Shown here piece after piece: positions 42,591 to 51,512 of a stretch of DNA of 55,591 nt. Position 1 is the stretch's first letter; each line of letters begins with the position of its first letter. The stretch spans positions 1 through 55,591 of the forward strand of contig JASJDS010000060.1 in NCBI GenBank assembly GCA_030065055.1. The letters are read 5' to 3'. The DNA is from Calothrix sp. MO_192.B10 (GTDB lineage Bacteria; Cyanobacteriota; Cyanobacteriia; Cyanobacteriales; Nostocaceae). A program made the position numbers and the translations under genes. Below the pieces are notes generated by a model. It ran no database searches, was not told the DNA's origin, and was given only the letters and a program-made list of their open reading frames with translations.

Positions 42591-44825
42591 TTAGCCTTGA
42601 GCAGATAAAATCGAATAAGCTTCATTAACTAATCGCATATTTTTCTGAGCCTGTTGTTGCATTTGTGGCTGATCTACATATAAATCTGGATGCCATTTTC
42701 TGACCAATTTTTTATAAGTTTTTTTAATTTCAGCTAAGGATGTTCCCGGTTGTAAACCTAATATTTTGTAAGCACGAGCTATTTTATCTTTATCTACTTG
42801 AGTTTTAGATTTATTGGTAGTTTGCTGGTGTTTGTTGGTCTGCTGTTGTTTGCTAGTATTAAACCCAGACTTACCCATATTTGCTTTCATTTGTGCAATT
42901 TCTTCATCGATTTCCCAAGCAGTGAATTTTGCTTCTAAGTCAGGTGCTGGTGGAGGGGAAAATGAAGAGACGTTTTTCTTGGTTGTTTGTGTTGTTTTCT
43001 GATGTTGTTGCTGCTGTGGTGCTTTTCGAGGGATGGCAACTTCTTCTTTCACACCTTTACCAGAAAAGCGATAAACTGACCTAGATTGGGTTTCTGGGGG
43101 TTTTGTCTGTGAAGATTTGGATGTCTTTGGTTCTACTTTAAATTCATCGGGGACAGCAATTTCCAGACTTTTTTGTAGTTGTTGATTTAATGCGGATAAA
43201 CTATTTTGCCATTTTTGTAATTCTATCTGTTTCTGCTTTATTTCTGCTGGTGTTTCACTATGATTAAAATGAATGATTATTGCTAATTGTTGTTGATATT
43301 TATCTATAATTAATAATCCTTGACGATTCACTTGATTTAAATAATCATCAACAGCATCCACGCAAATTTTCGCTACCTGTTGATGATAGGATTCATTAGA
43401 TGTTTTTGCCTCTGTTTTTTGCAGGTTTTTATTCACCATATAGGTGATACTTCCTACCACCGCAGCACCTACAGGACCACCTAATAACCAACCAATACCC
43501 CCACCCACAGCTAAAGAACCGGGATCGCTAATCCCATCATCAACTCCTGGCTTATTAGGTAGAGTAACTTGTGGTGTATTAGGAAAGGCAATTGATAAAT
43601 CTTCTGGTCTGGTGGTTTGGAAAATTTCATAGGCTTGATACAGCCATTTTGTTACATCTAATTGTAGCTGCTTTAAATCTTGTTTCAGATTATCTATTTC
43701 CCAGGATTTAAACTCATTCTGAGCCAAAGCAACGGCGGCATCTGCTTGATATTTATCTCGCAAATTTTGTATATCTAAGCATTTTTTTAATTCATCAATA
43801 CTCTGATGAAAACCTTGCTTAATTAGTTCTGCGGCACGTTGTTTTATATCATATTTAACTTGATTTTTATCAAAAAATTGAGCAATTTCAGTTTCTAAAG
43901 GCGTAATTTTTGCTTTTAGCGATCGCTGGATTTTTGCAACTATTTTTTCTACCCTTGGCTTTCTTACTCCTGGGGTATCTTTTTGCAGAATCCTCACCAC
44001 GTTTTGTAATGCAGCTTCAAACTCCACCAAACCACTAACATTAGCAGCAGCAACATCCCCTTTTAATCTAGCTCTTAAAGCCGGTAAAGCATCAACCCGA
44101 TACAAATTACTAAAGCCGGGAGGTAATTCAGCCCGGAAACTTTCAGCTACAAAACGCAAGCGATTTTGCACTTGTTTTTGTTCTTCAGGTGATAACAAAT
44201 TCAAAAAATTCGCCACAAAAATAACTGTTTTAATTCCCCGCTCTAACAACCAATCCCGTAAATTTTCCCGTTCCTCCAAAGTCATCAACTTCCGCGCATC
44301 TAGTAATTGCACTACTAAATCCGCACCCAATAGTTGCTGACGTACCAAATTATCTTGTGCTTCCCTATCATTAGTTCCCGGTAAATCGAGAAACTCCACC
44401 CCTGTTTCTAGCAAAGGATGGGGACAAAACACCTCCACAGATGCCACATCCCCACGCATTCGCCTATCCCCATCCAAAACCGCAAACTGTTTTAAAATAT
44501 TCGTACCACTGCGGTAAATCTCCGTACCATCAACTAAAACAATCCGAGTCCGTAAATCAGTTCCATACTTAACTGTAATGGCTGCACCGGTGGTGGGAAT
44601 CAAATCAATGGGTAAAGTTTTATTCCCCAACATGGCATTAATTAAGGTAGACTTGCCATGATTAAAAGGACCAAATACAGCAATGCGAAAGTTAGGATTA
44701 GTCAGATGATTACAAATAGCGATCGCATCTTCATAAAGTACCGATTTTGGATCTAAATCCAGCAATGTGGATGCAGATTTGATTGCTGTTGCTAGTTGTT
44801 GATAGTTTGGATTCGCCTGTTGCAT
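42591..44825 (-). CDS. Dynamin-like GTPase with C-terminal J domain
   Basis: This 744-residue protein joins a dynamin-family GTPase to a DnaJ domain. The GTPase part has G1 GPFNHGKST (52-60), G2-like threonines in IPTTGAA and G3 DLPGTND (147-153); the usual G4 N/TKxD reads FVANFLN and is degenerate. Long helical regions follow, then a glycine-rich hydrophobic segment GGIGWLLGGPVGAAVVGSI near 460, like the paddle of bacterial dynamins. A Q/K/T-rich linker leads to the J domain in the last 60 residues, with AYKILGLQPG and WHPDL carrying the HPD motif that stimulates Hsp70 ATPase. It is downstream of the BDLP-like gene. A role linking membrane remodelling to DnaK is inference. Confidence 0.88.
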   Translation of the reverse strand: MQQANPNYQQLATAIKSASTLLDLDPKSVLYEDAIAICNHLTNPNFRIAVFGPFNHGKSTLINAMLGNKTLPIDLIPTTGAAITVKYGTDLRTRIVLVDGTEIYRSGTNILKQFAVLDGDRRMRGDVASVEVFCPHPLLETGVEFLDLPGTNDREAQDNLVRQQLLGADLVVQLLDARKLMTLEERENLRDWLLERGIKTVIFVANFLNLLSPEEQKQVQNRLRFVAESFRAELPPGFSNLYRVDALPALRARLKGDVAAANVSGLVEFEAALQNVVRILQKDTPGVRKPRVEKIVAKIQRSLKAKITPLETEIAQFFDKNQVKYDIKQRAAELIKQGFHQSIDELKKCLDIQNLRDKYQADAAVALAQNEFKSWEIDNLKQDLKQLQLDVTKWLYQAYEIFQTTRPEDLSIAFPNTPQVTLPNKPGVDDGISDPGSLAVGGGIGWLLGGPVGAAVVGSITYMVNKNLQKTEAKTSNESYHQQVAKICVDAVDDYLNQVNRQGLLIIDKYQQQLAIIIHFNHSETPAEIKQKQIELQKWQNSLSALNQQLQKSLEIAVPDEFKVEPKTSKSSQTKPPETQSRSVYRFSGKGVKEEVAIPRKAPQQQQHQKTTQTTKKNVSSFSPPPAPDLEAKFTAWEIDEEIAQMKANMGKSGFNTSKQQQTNKHQQTTNKSKTQVDKDKIARAYKILGLQPGTSLAEIKKTYKKLVRKWHPDLYVDQPQMQQQAQKNMRLVNEAYSILSAQG

Positions 44826-45447
44826 AGTGGGAAAATGTTGACGGTTGATGGTTGACAGTTGACAGTTATTGGGGAAATTTGCACGTTTTTACCTCATAAA
44901 GATGATTGCGATTGATAGGAAATAAAAAAATTTGGAGTGGTTTGGGGAACGCAATCTTCAAACAATTTTGAACCTTTCATATCAAATCCGGTTACACCGG
45001 AATGATAAAAAAACCACAGAGGCGCAGAGAACGCAGAGGAAGAGGAAGAGAGAAGATATTTAAATAATTCCGATACAAACGGAAACGATATCAATCCAAA
45101 ATCGAAAATTTGCTTTTCCAATTCTTGATTATTCTGAAAACATAAGATAAACCATGTCTACTTTGAAAACCATAGTTTTTGCTTACGAATATTCAATCGG
45201 ATGAGGTGGGCACGGCATCATTAAGGTTATGACCTATGCAAGAATATTGTAGATGTTCCCTACAGGGGAATTTCCTTTTTGGTATTTCCTAGAGGAAAAA
45301 CTCCAGTTCTCAATATGGATGAGGTTTAATTGGCATTGCTGAATTGGAATATGAACTCAAAAAATCATATATCTTAAACTCTTCCTCTCTGCGCCTCTGC
45401 GCCTCTGCGTGAGACAAATTCATATTTTCAATCAGCAACGCCAAGAA
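44826..45447. other. Intergenic region with inverted CAGAGGCGCAGAG repeats
   Basis: I see no credible gene in this 622-bp gap between the two dynamin genes. TTGACGG/TTGACAG heptamers lie at 44838-44866. A CAGAGGCGCAGAGAACGCAG block at about 45016-45040 and its complement (CTGCGCCTCTGCGCCTCTGC) at about 45384-45412 face each other. Such CAGAGGCGCAGAG sequences are common dispersed repeats in these genomes. Confidence 0.7.
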
Positions 45448-47529
45448 TTAACTATAATCAGCAATTAAATTACTATAAGCTAACTCTACCTTTTGTACCT
45501 GTACAGTCACATCCTCCCTGAGATTACTTAACCGTTTTAATTCAGCATCCCGGTTAATTTCGCGGGTTTGTTTCTGCTTAAGTAAGTTATCTAATTCCGA
45601 CTTACGAGCTTTAATATCATCATTAATGCGATGATTAACTTCTTTCTCATAGGAGTCAAAACACTCCTTCACCGCATTATAAACAGTATGGTATTGCTCG
45701 TTGGCTACCTGTGGTAAATATTTCACCAACTCTTTCTTAGTAGTTTTCACCAACTCTTTCCTGGCTTGATCCGCTTGTAAAAAACCCACACCCAAACCTA
45801 ACAAAGCAAAACCAATGGGACCGAGGAAAACCCCCGTAACCGCCGTAATTATCCCACCAATACCAATCACAGTGAAGTAGTTTAACAGAATATTTTTCCA
45901 ATCAAAACCCGCACCAGCCATAGCGAAACCAGCTAAATTCCCCCTAGCCAGGGAAAACAATCCCATCGCCCATTTTGCCCACGCCGGTGAGTGCTCATCT
46001 TCACCAGAAACACTACTATTCAATCTGACTGGTTCCCCAGTAAGTTTTTCTGTAATTCTATCTGTGACTTGATTGTAGGACGTACCATACTTAGCCGCAC
46101 TGCGGGAAAGTTGCCTAAAGGCTGCATCCATATCTTTTTCTGCGGTTAAACTCCAAGCCGCAAATTTATCCGCGATGTATTGCTCAAAGGCTTTTTGCAG
46201 TGCATTGTTAAAAGCTTCCCGCTTCCCACTACTGAGAAAATCAAGCAGATTTAACTCTGGTTGATAGCGGAGAAAATCACTTTCAAAAGTATTACCTAAA
46301 TTTAAAACGTAATTCTTGAAAGAATCAGCAATGGACTTTGCTTGGGTATCCCTGGTGTGGATAATCTCTTGCTGAAACTCATCCCGAATACCCGTGAGTT
46401 TGTTAAATTCCGGTTCTACAGAGCTAATTCTGTCCCGTAATTGATTGACATCTTGATCCAACAGAGGAATGCGTCTGTCGATCGCTTCCTTAGTGCGATC
46501 ACTTACTTGACGAGCTAATATTCTTACCTGTCGTAATTCTGCGATCGCTCTTTCCCTAGTTAAGAATGTATTCAATGCTGCCATAAACTCAGGGAAACCC
46601 GTACCCTCTAAATCAGCCTGGGGATTTTTCAACCGCCGACGCAGTGCTTGTAGAGAAGAAATCGGAAACACCCGCTCGTCATAGATATTTTGTCCATCAA
46701 CTACACAGTATTCAGCTAAATTCGCCTGAAAAACTTGTTTCAACCGAGCTTCTGCTTCTTGCAATTCCTCCTCATCATCGGGATCTATTAATGATTCCTT
46801 TACCTGATCCCATGCATTGAGTAAGAAGAAAACCGAAAGTCCCCTACCTTTAATATAATTTTCTAAATACCGCCGTTCCCCTAAAGTACAAGGTTGGGAA
46901 GCTCGCATTACAAACAGAATTGCATGGCAATTATTCACATAACCCAAGGATAATTCATTCCGGGCTTCCGTATCATTTAATCCCGGACTATCAACAATTT
47001 CAATCCCTTTTTCTAACAGTGGTAAGGGATACTCAACCACAGCATGACTCACATCAGGAAATGCTTCCAGCTTCTGTTGCTCTAACCTTTTTGCCTCTGC
47101 CGGATCGATAGTATATTTATGTTTAAAAGTATCAAAATCCAACTGTTGGGGACTTTTCCCATCATTAAAATGTACAGTTACTTGTTTCTCTGCTCCGTAG
47201 CGCAGCACAGTCAACACCGCCGTACAGGGATTTACATCACTGGGTAATAACTTCTCTCCAATTAATGCATTCAGAAACGTACTTTTACCCCGTTTCATAT
47301 CTCCCAACACCAACAGGCGAAATACACCCTGACGGAGATTTTTACTAGCTACCTTAATATCTTCAATATCCCGTGCCAAACTGAGCTTACCAGAAGCAGC
47401 ATCCCCATCAATTTCTGCCTTATCAATAGTCTCAGCAATTTTATCTAAAGCAATAGAAACCTCAGAACGGACTCGAACAAATCGTTCTAAATCGTGAATA
47501 AACCTATCACTAGGGACTTGATAACTCAT
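45448..47529 (-). CDS. Bacterial dynamin-like protein, BDLP1 type
   Basis: This 693-residue protein agrees in length and over its whole sequence, as I remember it, with the Nostoc punctiforme bacterial dynamin BDLP1. G1 is GDMKRGKST (76-84), G2 lies in NPCTAVLT, G3 is DSPGLND, and G4 is NAWD in FFLLNAWDQV. A long helical neck and trunk surround the hydrophobic paddle NYFTVIGIGGIITAVTG-to-LLGLGVGFLQ, which inserts into membrane. BDLP1 tubulates membranes in a GTP-dependent manner. The start at 47529 is 9 bp after a small membrane-protein gene on the same strand, which suggests an operon with it and perhaps with the J-domain dynamin downstream. Confidence 0.96.
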   Translation of the reverse strand: MSYQVPSDRFIHDLERFVRVRSEVSIALDKIAETIDKAEIDGDAASGKLSLARDIEDIKVASKNLRQGVFRLLVLGDMKRGKSTFLNALIGEKLLPSDVNPCTAVLTVLRYGAEKQVTVHFNDGKSPQQLDFDTFKHKYTIDPAEAKRLEQQKLEAFPDVSHAVVEYPLPLLEKGIEIVDSPGLNDTEARNELSLGYVNNCHAILFVMRASQPCTLGERRYLENYIKGRGLSVFFLLNAWDQVKESLIDPDDEEELQEAEARLKQVFQANLAEYCVVDGQNIYDERVFPISSLQALRRRLKNPQADLEGTGFPEFMAALNTFLTRERAIAELRQVRILARQVSDRTKEAIDRRIPLLDQDVNQLRDRISSVEPEFNKLTGIRDEFQQEIIHTRDTQAKSIADSFKNYVLNLGNTFESDFLRYQPELNLLDFLSSGKREAFNNALQKAFEQYIADKFAAWSLTAEKDMDAAFRQLSRSAAKYGTSYNQVTDRITEKLTGEPVRLNSSVSGEDEHSPAWAKWAMGLFSLARGNLAGFAMAGAGFDWKNILLNYFTVIGIGGIITAVTGVFLGPIGFALLGLGVGFLQADQARKELVKTTKKELVKYLPQVANEQYHTVYNAVKECFDSYEKEVNHRINDDIKARKSELDNLLKQKQTREINRDAELKRLSNLREDVTVQVQKVELAYSNLIADYS

Positions 47530-47538
47530 AATTAATGT

Positions 47539-47859
47539 TTACTTTTTAGAATTGAAAAATAATTTATAAGCTGCAAATATTAACGTTCCAACAATAAGTA
47601 CCCCTGCCAGCACAGCAGCTAAACGTACAGCCACCAATGCTACAACTCCCAAACCGAATAACTTCAATCCTAAGACAGTCTTTTTCTGCCAAGAAAGTTT
47701 TTCAGCCTTTTCCGGTTGATGCTTCACCGTTCGATAGAACTTAGCATCCTTGTCAGTCATTTCAACTTCCAATTCCCGGAGTCGTAGTTCTGCTTCCTTT
47801 TCTTTGAGTTGACGTTCTCTACGTTGTAATTGTTGCTCGTAATTTTCTGGAGAATTCAT
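47539..47859 (-). CDS. Small coiled-coil membrane protein upstream of the dynamin
   Basis: This 106-residue protein has a strongly charged coiled coil at residues about 5-45 (QLQRRERQLKEKEAELRLRE) and, after a short basic linker, hydrophobic helices at about 69-98 (LFGLGVVALVAVRLAAVLAG, then VLIVGTLIFAAYKLFF). I do not recognise a family. Because it ends 9 bp before the BDLP gene, a role as membrane anchor, adaptor or scaffold of the dynamin is a reasonable inference. It ends in a basic tail (NSKK). Whether the hydrophobic part forms one or two helices is unclear. Confidence 0.75.
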   Translation of the reverse strand: MNSPENYEQQLQRRERQLKEKEAELRLRELEVEMTDKDAKFYRTVKHQPEKAEKLSWQKKTVLGLKLFGLGVVALVAVRLAAVLAGVLIVGTLIFAAYKLFFNSKK

Positions 47860-48062
47860 TCCAGTTTACCCCTGGACAGCTAAATAAATATGACATCAGT
47901 AATAAGCGGAACTAACTTGTAAATTAGCTCACCAAATAAAAAATATCCATCAGTTTAATTACTGAAAGGAAATCATCCGATCAATTCCTAGAAAATATGT
48001 TGATAAAATAATCAGAATCAGCAGTAATTATTGGGCATTGCTGATTTGAAGTATGAAATTAA

Positions 48063-48213
48063 TAGGACTTACGCAAGCATTATTTGTCATTGCGACCGGA
48101 TTGCCGCGCTTCGCTCGCAACAGGCTCCGTGTAGGGAAGCAATCCCAGAGTTCTTGGCGATTACTTCGCTATCGCTCGTAATGACCTAAAATCATTATTA
48201 ATGCGTAAGTCCT
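48063..48213. repeat. MITE-like element with AGGACTTACGCA ends
   Basis: TAGGACTTACGCA at 48063-48075 faces TGCGTAAGTCCT at 48202-48213, giving 12-bp inverted ends around a core of about 125 bp that itself contains GTCATTGCGA and TCGTAATGAC as a second inverted pair. It has no coding capacity. Similar ends (GGACTTACGCG) occur at about 22797. Confidence 0.8.
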
Positions 48214-48359
48214 GATTAAGAAAAAATCATTCATCAAAGTTGGAGGATAATAAAATTGAATTCAATAATGTATTTGTCCACTTCCAGCAATACATAGTAT
48301 TAATAATAGGATTACTATTTGATTTTTGTTGGCGTAGCCTGCGCTTGCGCTTAAAACAC

Positions 48360-48565
48360 GTAGGGTGTGTTACCACGAAGTGTAACGCACCATCCGGTAA
48401 TATGGCGGGCGTGCGTATAGCCCTAACCCTGAAAGGGTGGCTGAGGCTTCGCCACGCCAAGGGCGAACGCCAACGGGCATGGCTAAGTGCAAAGCACACG
48501 CTGCTTTGTTAACGTAGTTCCTCTGTAAGAGGCACGCTAAAGGCTAAAGCCATAACGCACCCTAC
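48360..48565. repeat. GTAGGGTGTGTTA element, long copy
   Basis: GTAGGGTGTGTTA at 48360-48372 and TAACGCACCCTAC at 48553-48565 form inverted ends. The interior holds GTAACGCACCATCC near the left end and several nested palindromes. The copy at 49454-49536 has the same ends with a shorter core. An ATAGGATTACTATTTGATTT sequence precedes both copies. Confidence 0.8.
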
Positions 48566-48584
48566 TGCTAGGGTTAAACCTAAT

Positions 48585-48776
48585 TTAGACATCAACATTC
48601 ATATTTTCTATTTGTCTGGCAGCTTTTTCCCAACACTTGGCTAAATTTTCATCATTCCAATGATTTCTCAGATGTTCCGCTTTTTTGTGGCATATTCGTT
48701 CTAACATCTCTAGTACAGCAGCTAAAGTTGAATGCTCAACTAAATGTTCCAAAATTTCCATATCTGAGTGCTTCAT
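48585..48776 (-). CDS. Small conserved-looking protein of unknown function
   Basis: This 63-residue protein (start MKHSDMEILEHLVEHSTLAA) is helical and rich in H and E, with two cysteines and a final IENMNVDV. Its composition resembles real coding sequence rather than repeat sequence, and I think similar short proteins occur in other cyanobacteria, but I do not know a family or role. It stands alone within a repeat-rich region, with no clear operon partner. Confidence 0.5.
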   Translation of the reverse strand: MKHSDMEILEHLVEHSTLAAVLEMLERICHKKAEHLRNHWNDENLAKCWEKAARQIENMNVDV

Positions 48777-49097
48777 AAGTAATATTCTCTCAAATGCCTA
48801 GATTAAAAGTGGAATAACTATCATTTGCTGTCTAATTCGCCAAGCATAATCACACCGCTTGCCCGTGCCACTAAAGAATTGAACTTTGTACTCCGATAAT
48901 ATCTGTATCCATTATCCCATGTCTGTTACCTTGGGTGCGAGTAGCATTGAAACCAAAATGTACGCGATAGCGCAAGCGCCCTCCGTGGAGCGTTCGCTTT
49001 CCATCGTCCCCAAAAAAGGGGAGACAACGCCCCAACCGAAGTGAAAAAGTTCTGAATTTAATTTAGCAAAATCGTATCCGGCTAGAACAGTTTTCAA

Positions 49098-49279
49098 CTT
49101 GTTCCAAGACTCTGGCTTGGAACACCATGAGGGAGGCTCCCGCTTCCTAAATCGAGGCAGAGCCTCGTGCAATGCGTCCCCACGCGGAGCATGGGGACGA
49201 GTTAAGGAACGGCAAAAGAACGACAAAAAAATTGCATGAACAAAAATCATGAAAATTCCAACAAAGTACACAGCCTAGG
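49098..49279 (-). repeat. Dispersed element, copy 2 (inverse of 41344)
   Basis: Read on the minus strand this starts CCTAGGCTGTGTACTTTG and ends AGTCTTGGAACAAG, matching the element at 41344-41506 with an extra palindromic insert (GTCCCCATGCTCCGCGTGGG region). It has no coding capacity despite open frames. Confidence 0.8.
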
Positions 49280-49453
49280 AGCTAACTGCTTGGTTGTGTG
49301 ACCTAAAGAGATATATTAGAATTTCTGTTTGGATTGCCAGCGATCGCATCTATGTCGTTTTAGGTAAAATTTTTACACTCATATTACCCAAATACTTAGA
49401 AAAAAAAGTGAGTAATTATACTATAGGATTACTATTTGATTTTTGAAAAACAC

Positions 49454-49536
49454 GTAGGGTGTGTTACCGCAAAGCGTAACGCACCATCCAGTAATCTTTT
49501 CGGTGCGGAGTGCTTTTAGCATAACGCACCCTACAA
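49454..49536. repeat. GTAGGGTGTGTTA element, short copy
   Basis: The left end GTAGGGTGTGTTA and the right end TAACGCACCCTAC are exact inverted repeats. The interior includes CGTAACGCACCATCC, shared with the 48360 copy. It is a compact, probably unmodified version of the element. Confidence 0.85.
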
Positions 49537-49593
49537 GTACTGATCCGGATTTGTACTAGTTCTTCTTTGTATCTTTATGAAGAATGGGATATA

Positions 49594-49728
49594 ATGAATA
49601 GTGAGTTTTATTGTTCTTGTGGCTATACCTTTCAATCATCAGAAGTAGAAAATGCTCTCTCAATAACACAATTATTACGACAACGTTTGATTGAAAAATT
49701 GAATGAAATAGACCCGTCCGAAAATTAA
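49594..49728 (+). CDS. Possible 44-residue small protein
   Basis: An ATG at 49594 opens MNSEFYCSCGYTFQSSEVEN and continues ITQLLRQRLIEKLNEI to a TAA at 49726-49728. The CSCGYTF start looks like half of a small zinc ribbon, and the rest forms an amphipathic helix. The upstream GGGATATA is a weak ribosome binding site. It is too short to be sure; it could also be the end of a decayed larger gene. Confidence 0.35.
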   Translation: MNSEFYCSCGYTFQSSEVENALSITQLLRQRLIEKLNEIDPSEN

Positions 49729-49978
49729 ATTCGCAAAAAGAAAGAACATAAAATTGTGTCTATCGCTAGCATAGTTATTGTCCCAAATAAGTTTGGGCAT
49801 TTTTACAACACAATAAATATTATGGATGCTCAAAATCATATAACCCTATCTTTCTCCTCTAAACTATCAACAACTATCTCTAACCCTCATTCCTACGTTG
49901 ATTTCAGACATATAGCCAACCTCTAAAACCTTTGTCCAGACTAAGTTGTAAATTTCAGAACAAGTCTAATGGATAGTT

Positions 49979-51115
49979 ATGAACATTTTCAACAACTCCA
50001 ACAACTCAAATAACAACCACAACCAAACAGAAATCGAAGCTTCATTTAATCAAGCAGTTGCATTAACTCAACAAGGAAACTATCATCAAGCAACTCAGAT
50101 ATTCCTCACAATTCTGCAAACAAATCCTCAACACGCACCTACCTATAACTATCTCGCTTGGATTTATGCAATTCATAACTATCAACTCGACCAAGCACTT
50201 GCATTTGCAAATAAAGCAGTTCAACTAGCAAGTAATCATCTTGATCAAGCCTGTTTCATTGATACCCTTGCTGAAGTTTACGCTCGTAAAAAACAATTAG
50301 ATACAGCAATAAATTTATCTCTAGATTATTTAAAAATATTTCAAAGCATTAATCAATTTCCTAGTAGCCCAATAACTTATTTTCGTTTAGCTTGGTGCTA
50401 TCAAATGAAACAGGATTTTAATCAAGCTTACTATTTCATTCAGCAAGTTCTGAGATTTAATAATATAGGAGCTAATGAACACTTGACTATTGGGGATATT
50501 TGTTATGCAATCGCCTTTTGTACTAGCAGTCAGGGAATGTATCACGATTCCTTATCCCATTTTGATAACGCCATCCAACATTATCAAATGTCGCTAAATT
50601 TTGCCCAAAATCAGAACCTTAATCTTGAGATATTTAAATTTAAATTGAGCGCTTGTTTGAATGACAAGGCAAGAGTTTTTGTTGCGTTAGAAGATTATCC
50701 AAATAGTCAATTTTTATATCATCAGGCGCATGATGTCTATAGTTTAAATCCTTATCCTTTAGTCAATTTAGCTCTTTTAGCCGCACGAGCGAAAAATAAA
50801 CAGCAAATGCTCTTTTGGTTAGCAAAAACAATGCCTTTGATTGTAGATATGCCTCCCTATGTGCAAAAAGAAAAGCTAATATATATTCTCCTGACAGATA
50901 TAGATTTTGATGCTTATAAAGAGGATATTTTAGTATTTCTGTTTAATCACGGCAAAATTAATCAGTATGAATATGCACAATTTATGAAAACAGCAATTAA
51001 GTCAAATCAGCCAATCATGAATTTTTCCCAACAGAATTTTTATGCTGAGGTAACGAATGCAGTTGGTAATGTTAAAGGCAGTTTTATCAATACACCGCAA
51101 TCTCAAGGTATTTAA
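49979..51115 (+). CDS. TPR-repeat protein with C-terminal VTNA motif
   Basis: This 378-residue protein begins with an asparagine-rich stretch and then tetratricopeptide repeats: FNQAVALTQQGNYHQATQIF, APTYNYLAWIYAIHNYQLDQ, FIDTLAEVYARKKQLDTAI and TYFRLAWCYQMKQDFNQAYY. TPR arrays bind other proteins. The last 30 residues are not TPR: FSQQNFYAEVTNAVGNVKGS is nearly repeated at the N-terminus of the next protein, 31 bp downstream. That shared segment suggests the two proteins act together or are targeted to the same partner. No enzyme domain or signal peptide is visible. Confidence 0.85.
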   Translation: MNIFNNSNNSNNNHNQTEIEASFNQAVALTQQGNYHQATQIFLTILQTNPQHAPTYNYLAWIYAIHNYQLDQALAFANKAVQLASNHLDQACFIDTLAEVYARKKQLDTAINLSLDYLKIFQSINQFPSSPITYFRLAWCYQMKQDFNQAYYFIQQVLRFNNIGANEHLTIGDICYAIAFCTSSQGMYHDSLSHFDNAIQHYQMSLNFAQNQNLNLEIFKFKLSACLNDKARVFVALEDYPNSQFLYHQAHDVYSLNPYPLVNLALLAARAKNKQQMLFWLAKTMPLIVDMPPYVQKEKLIYILLTDIDFDAYKEDILVFLFNHGKINQYEYAQFMKTAIKSNQPIMNFSQQNFYAEVTNAVGNVKGSFINTPQSQGI

Positions 51116-51146
51116 ATAAAAAAATCGTCAGGAAAACATAAATATT

Positions 51147-51512
51147 ATGTCAGATAATTCTACAAACATTTCTCAAAATTTTCATGCACCTGTTACAAAT
51201 GCTATTGGTGAAGTGAAAGGCGATTTTAACTTTAACCAAGCAAAAAATAATCTATCCGAAGCAGCAGCAGAAATCCAACAGCTACTCAATCAACTATCCC
51301 AAAATTACCCAACTAATACTGAAGCCGAAAAAAAGGCAGTAGCAACAGCAGCGATTCAACATATCGACAATAATTCCAAGCTGCGTCAACGGGTACTCAG
51401 TGCTTTAAAAACTGGAGGGATTCAAGCATTAGGACAACTTCTCAACCACCCCGCAGCAACTTTTGTGATTGCAGCGTTGGAAGACTGGCAGAAAAGTAAA
51501 AACAAACTTTAA
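51147..51512 (+). CDS. Small helical protein with N-terminal VTNA motif
   Basis: This 121-residue protein starts with ISQNFHAPVTNAIGEVKGDF, matching the C-terminal tail of the TPR protein before it. Residues about 35-120 are helical: SEAAAEIQQLLNQLSQNYPT, EKKAVATAAIQHIDNN, LRQRVLSALKTGGIQALGQL and FVIAALEDWQ. From memory, this helical module is frequent in cyanobacteria at the ends of larger multidomain proteins, with no assigned function; here it stands alone. It is 31 bp after the TPR gene, so cotranscription is likely. Confidence 0.75.
   Translation: MSDNSTNISQNFHAPVTNAIGEVKGDFNFNQAKNNLSEAAAEIQQLLNQLSQNYPTNTEAEKKAVATAAIQHIDNNSKLRQRVLSALKTGGIQALGQLLNHPAATFVIAALEDWQKSKNKL

Larger units (their letters stand above)
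47860..48584. other. Repeat-rich region between the dynamin operon and a small gene
   Basis: I find no credible gene in this 725-bp stretch. It contains a MITE at 48063-48213, an AT-rich part and the GTAGGGTGTGTTA element at 48360-48565. Several open frames cross these repeats on both strands but consist of repeat sequence. Confidence 0.7.
48777..49593. other. Repeat-rich region with no gene
   Basis: I see no credible gene in this 817-bp stretch. It holds nested short palindromes at 48960-49020, the inverse copy of a dispersed element at 49098-49279, an AT-rich segment and the short GTAGGGTGTGTTA element at 49454-49536. Confidence 0.7.

Noticed and set aside
44894-45121. Minus-strand frame of 75 codons between the dynamin genes
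   Set aside because: Part of it translates a dispersed CAGAGGCGCAGAG repeat and no domain is seen.
48912-49271. Minus-strand frame of 119 codons
   Set aside because: It is composed of the dispersed element shared with 41344-41506 and nested palindromes.
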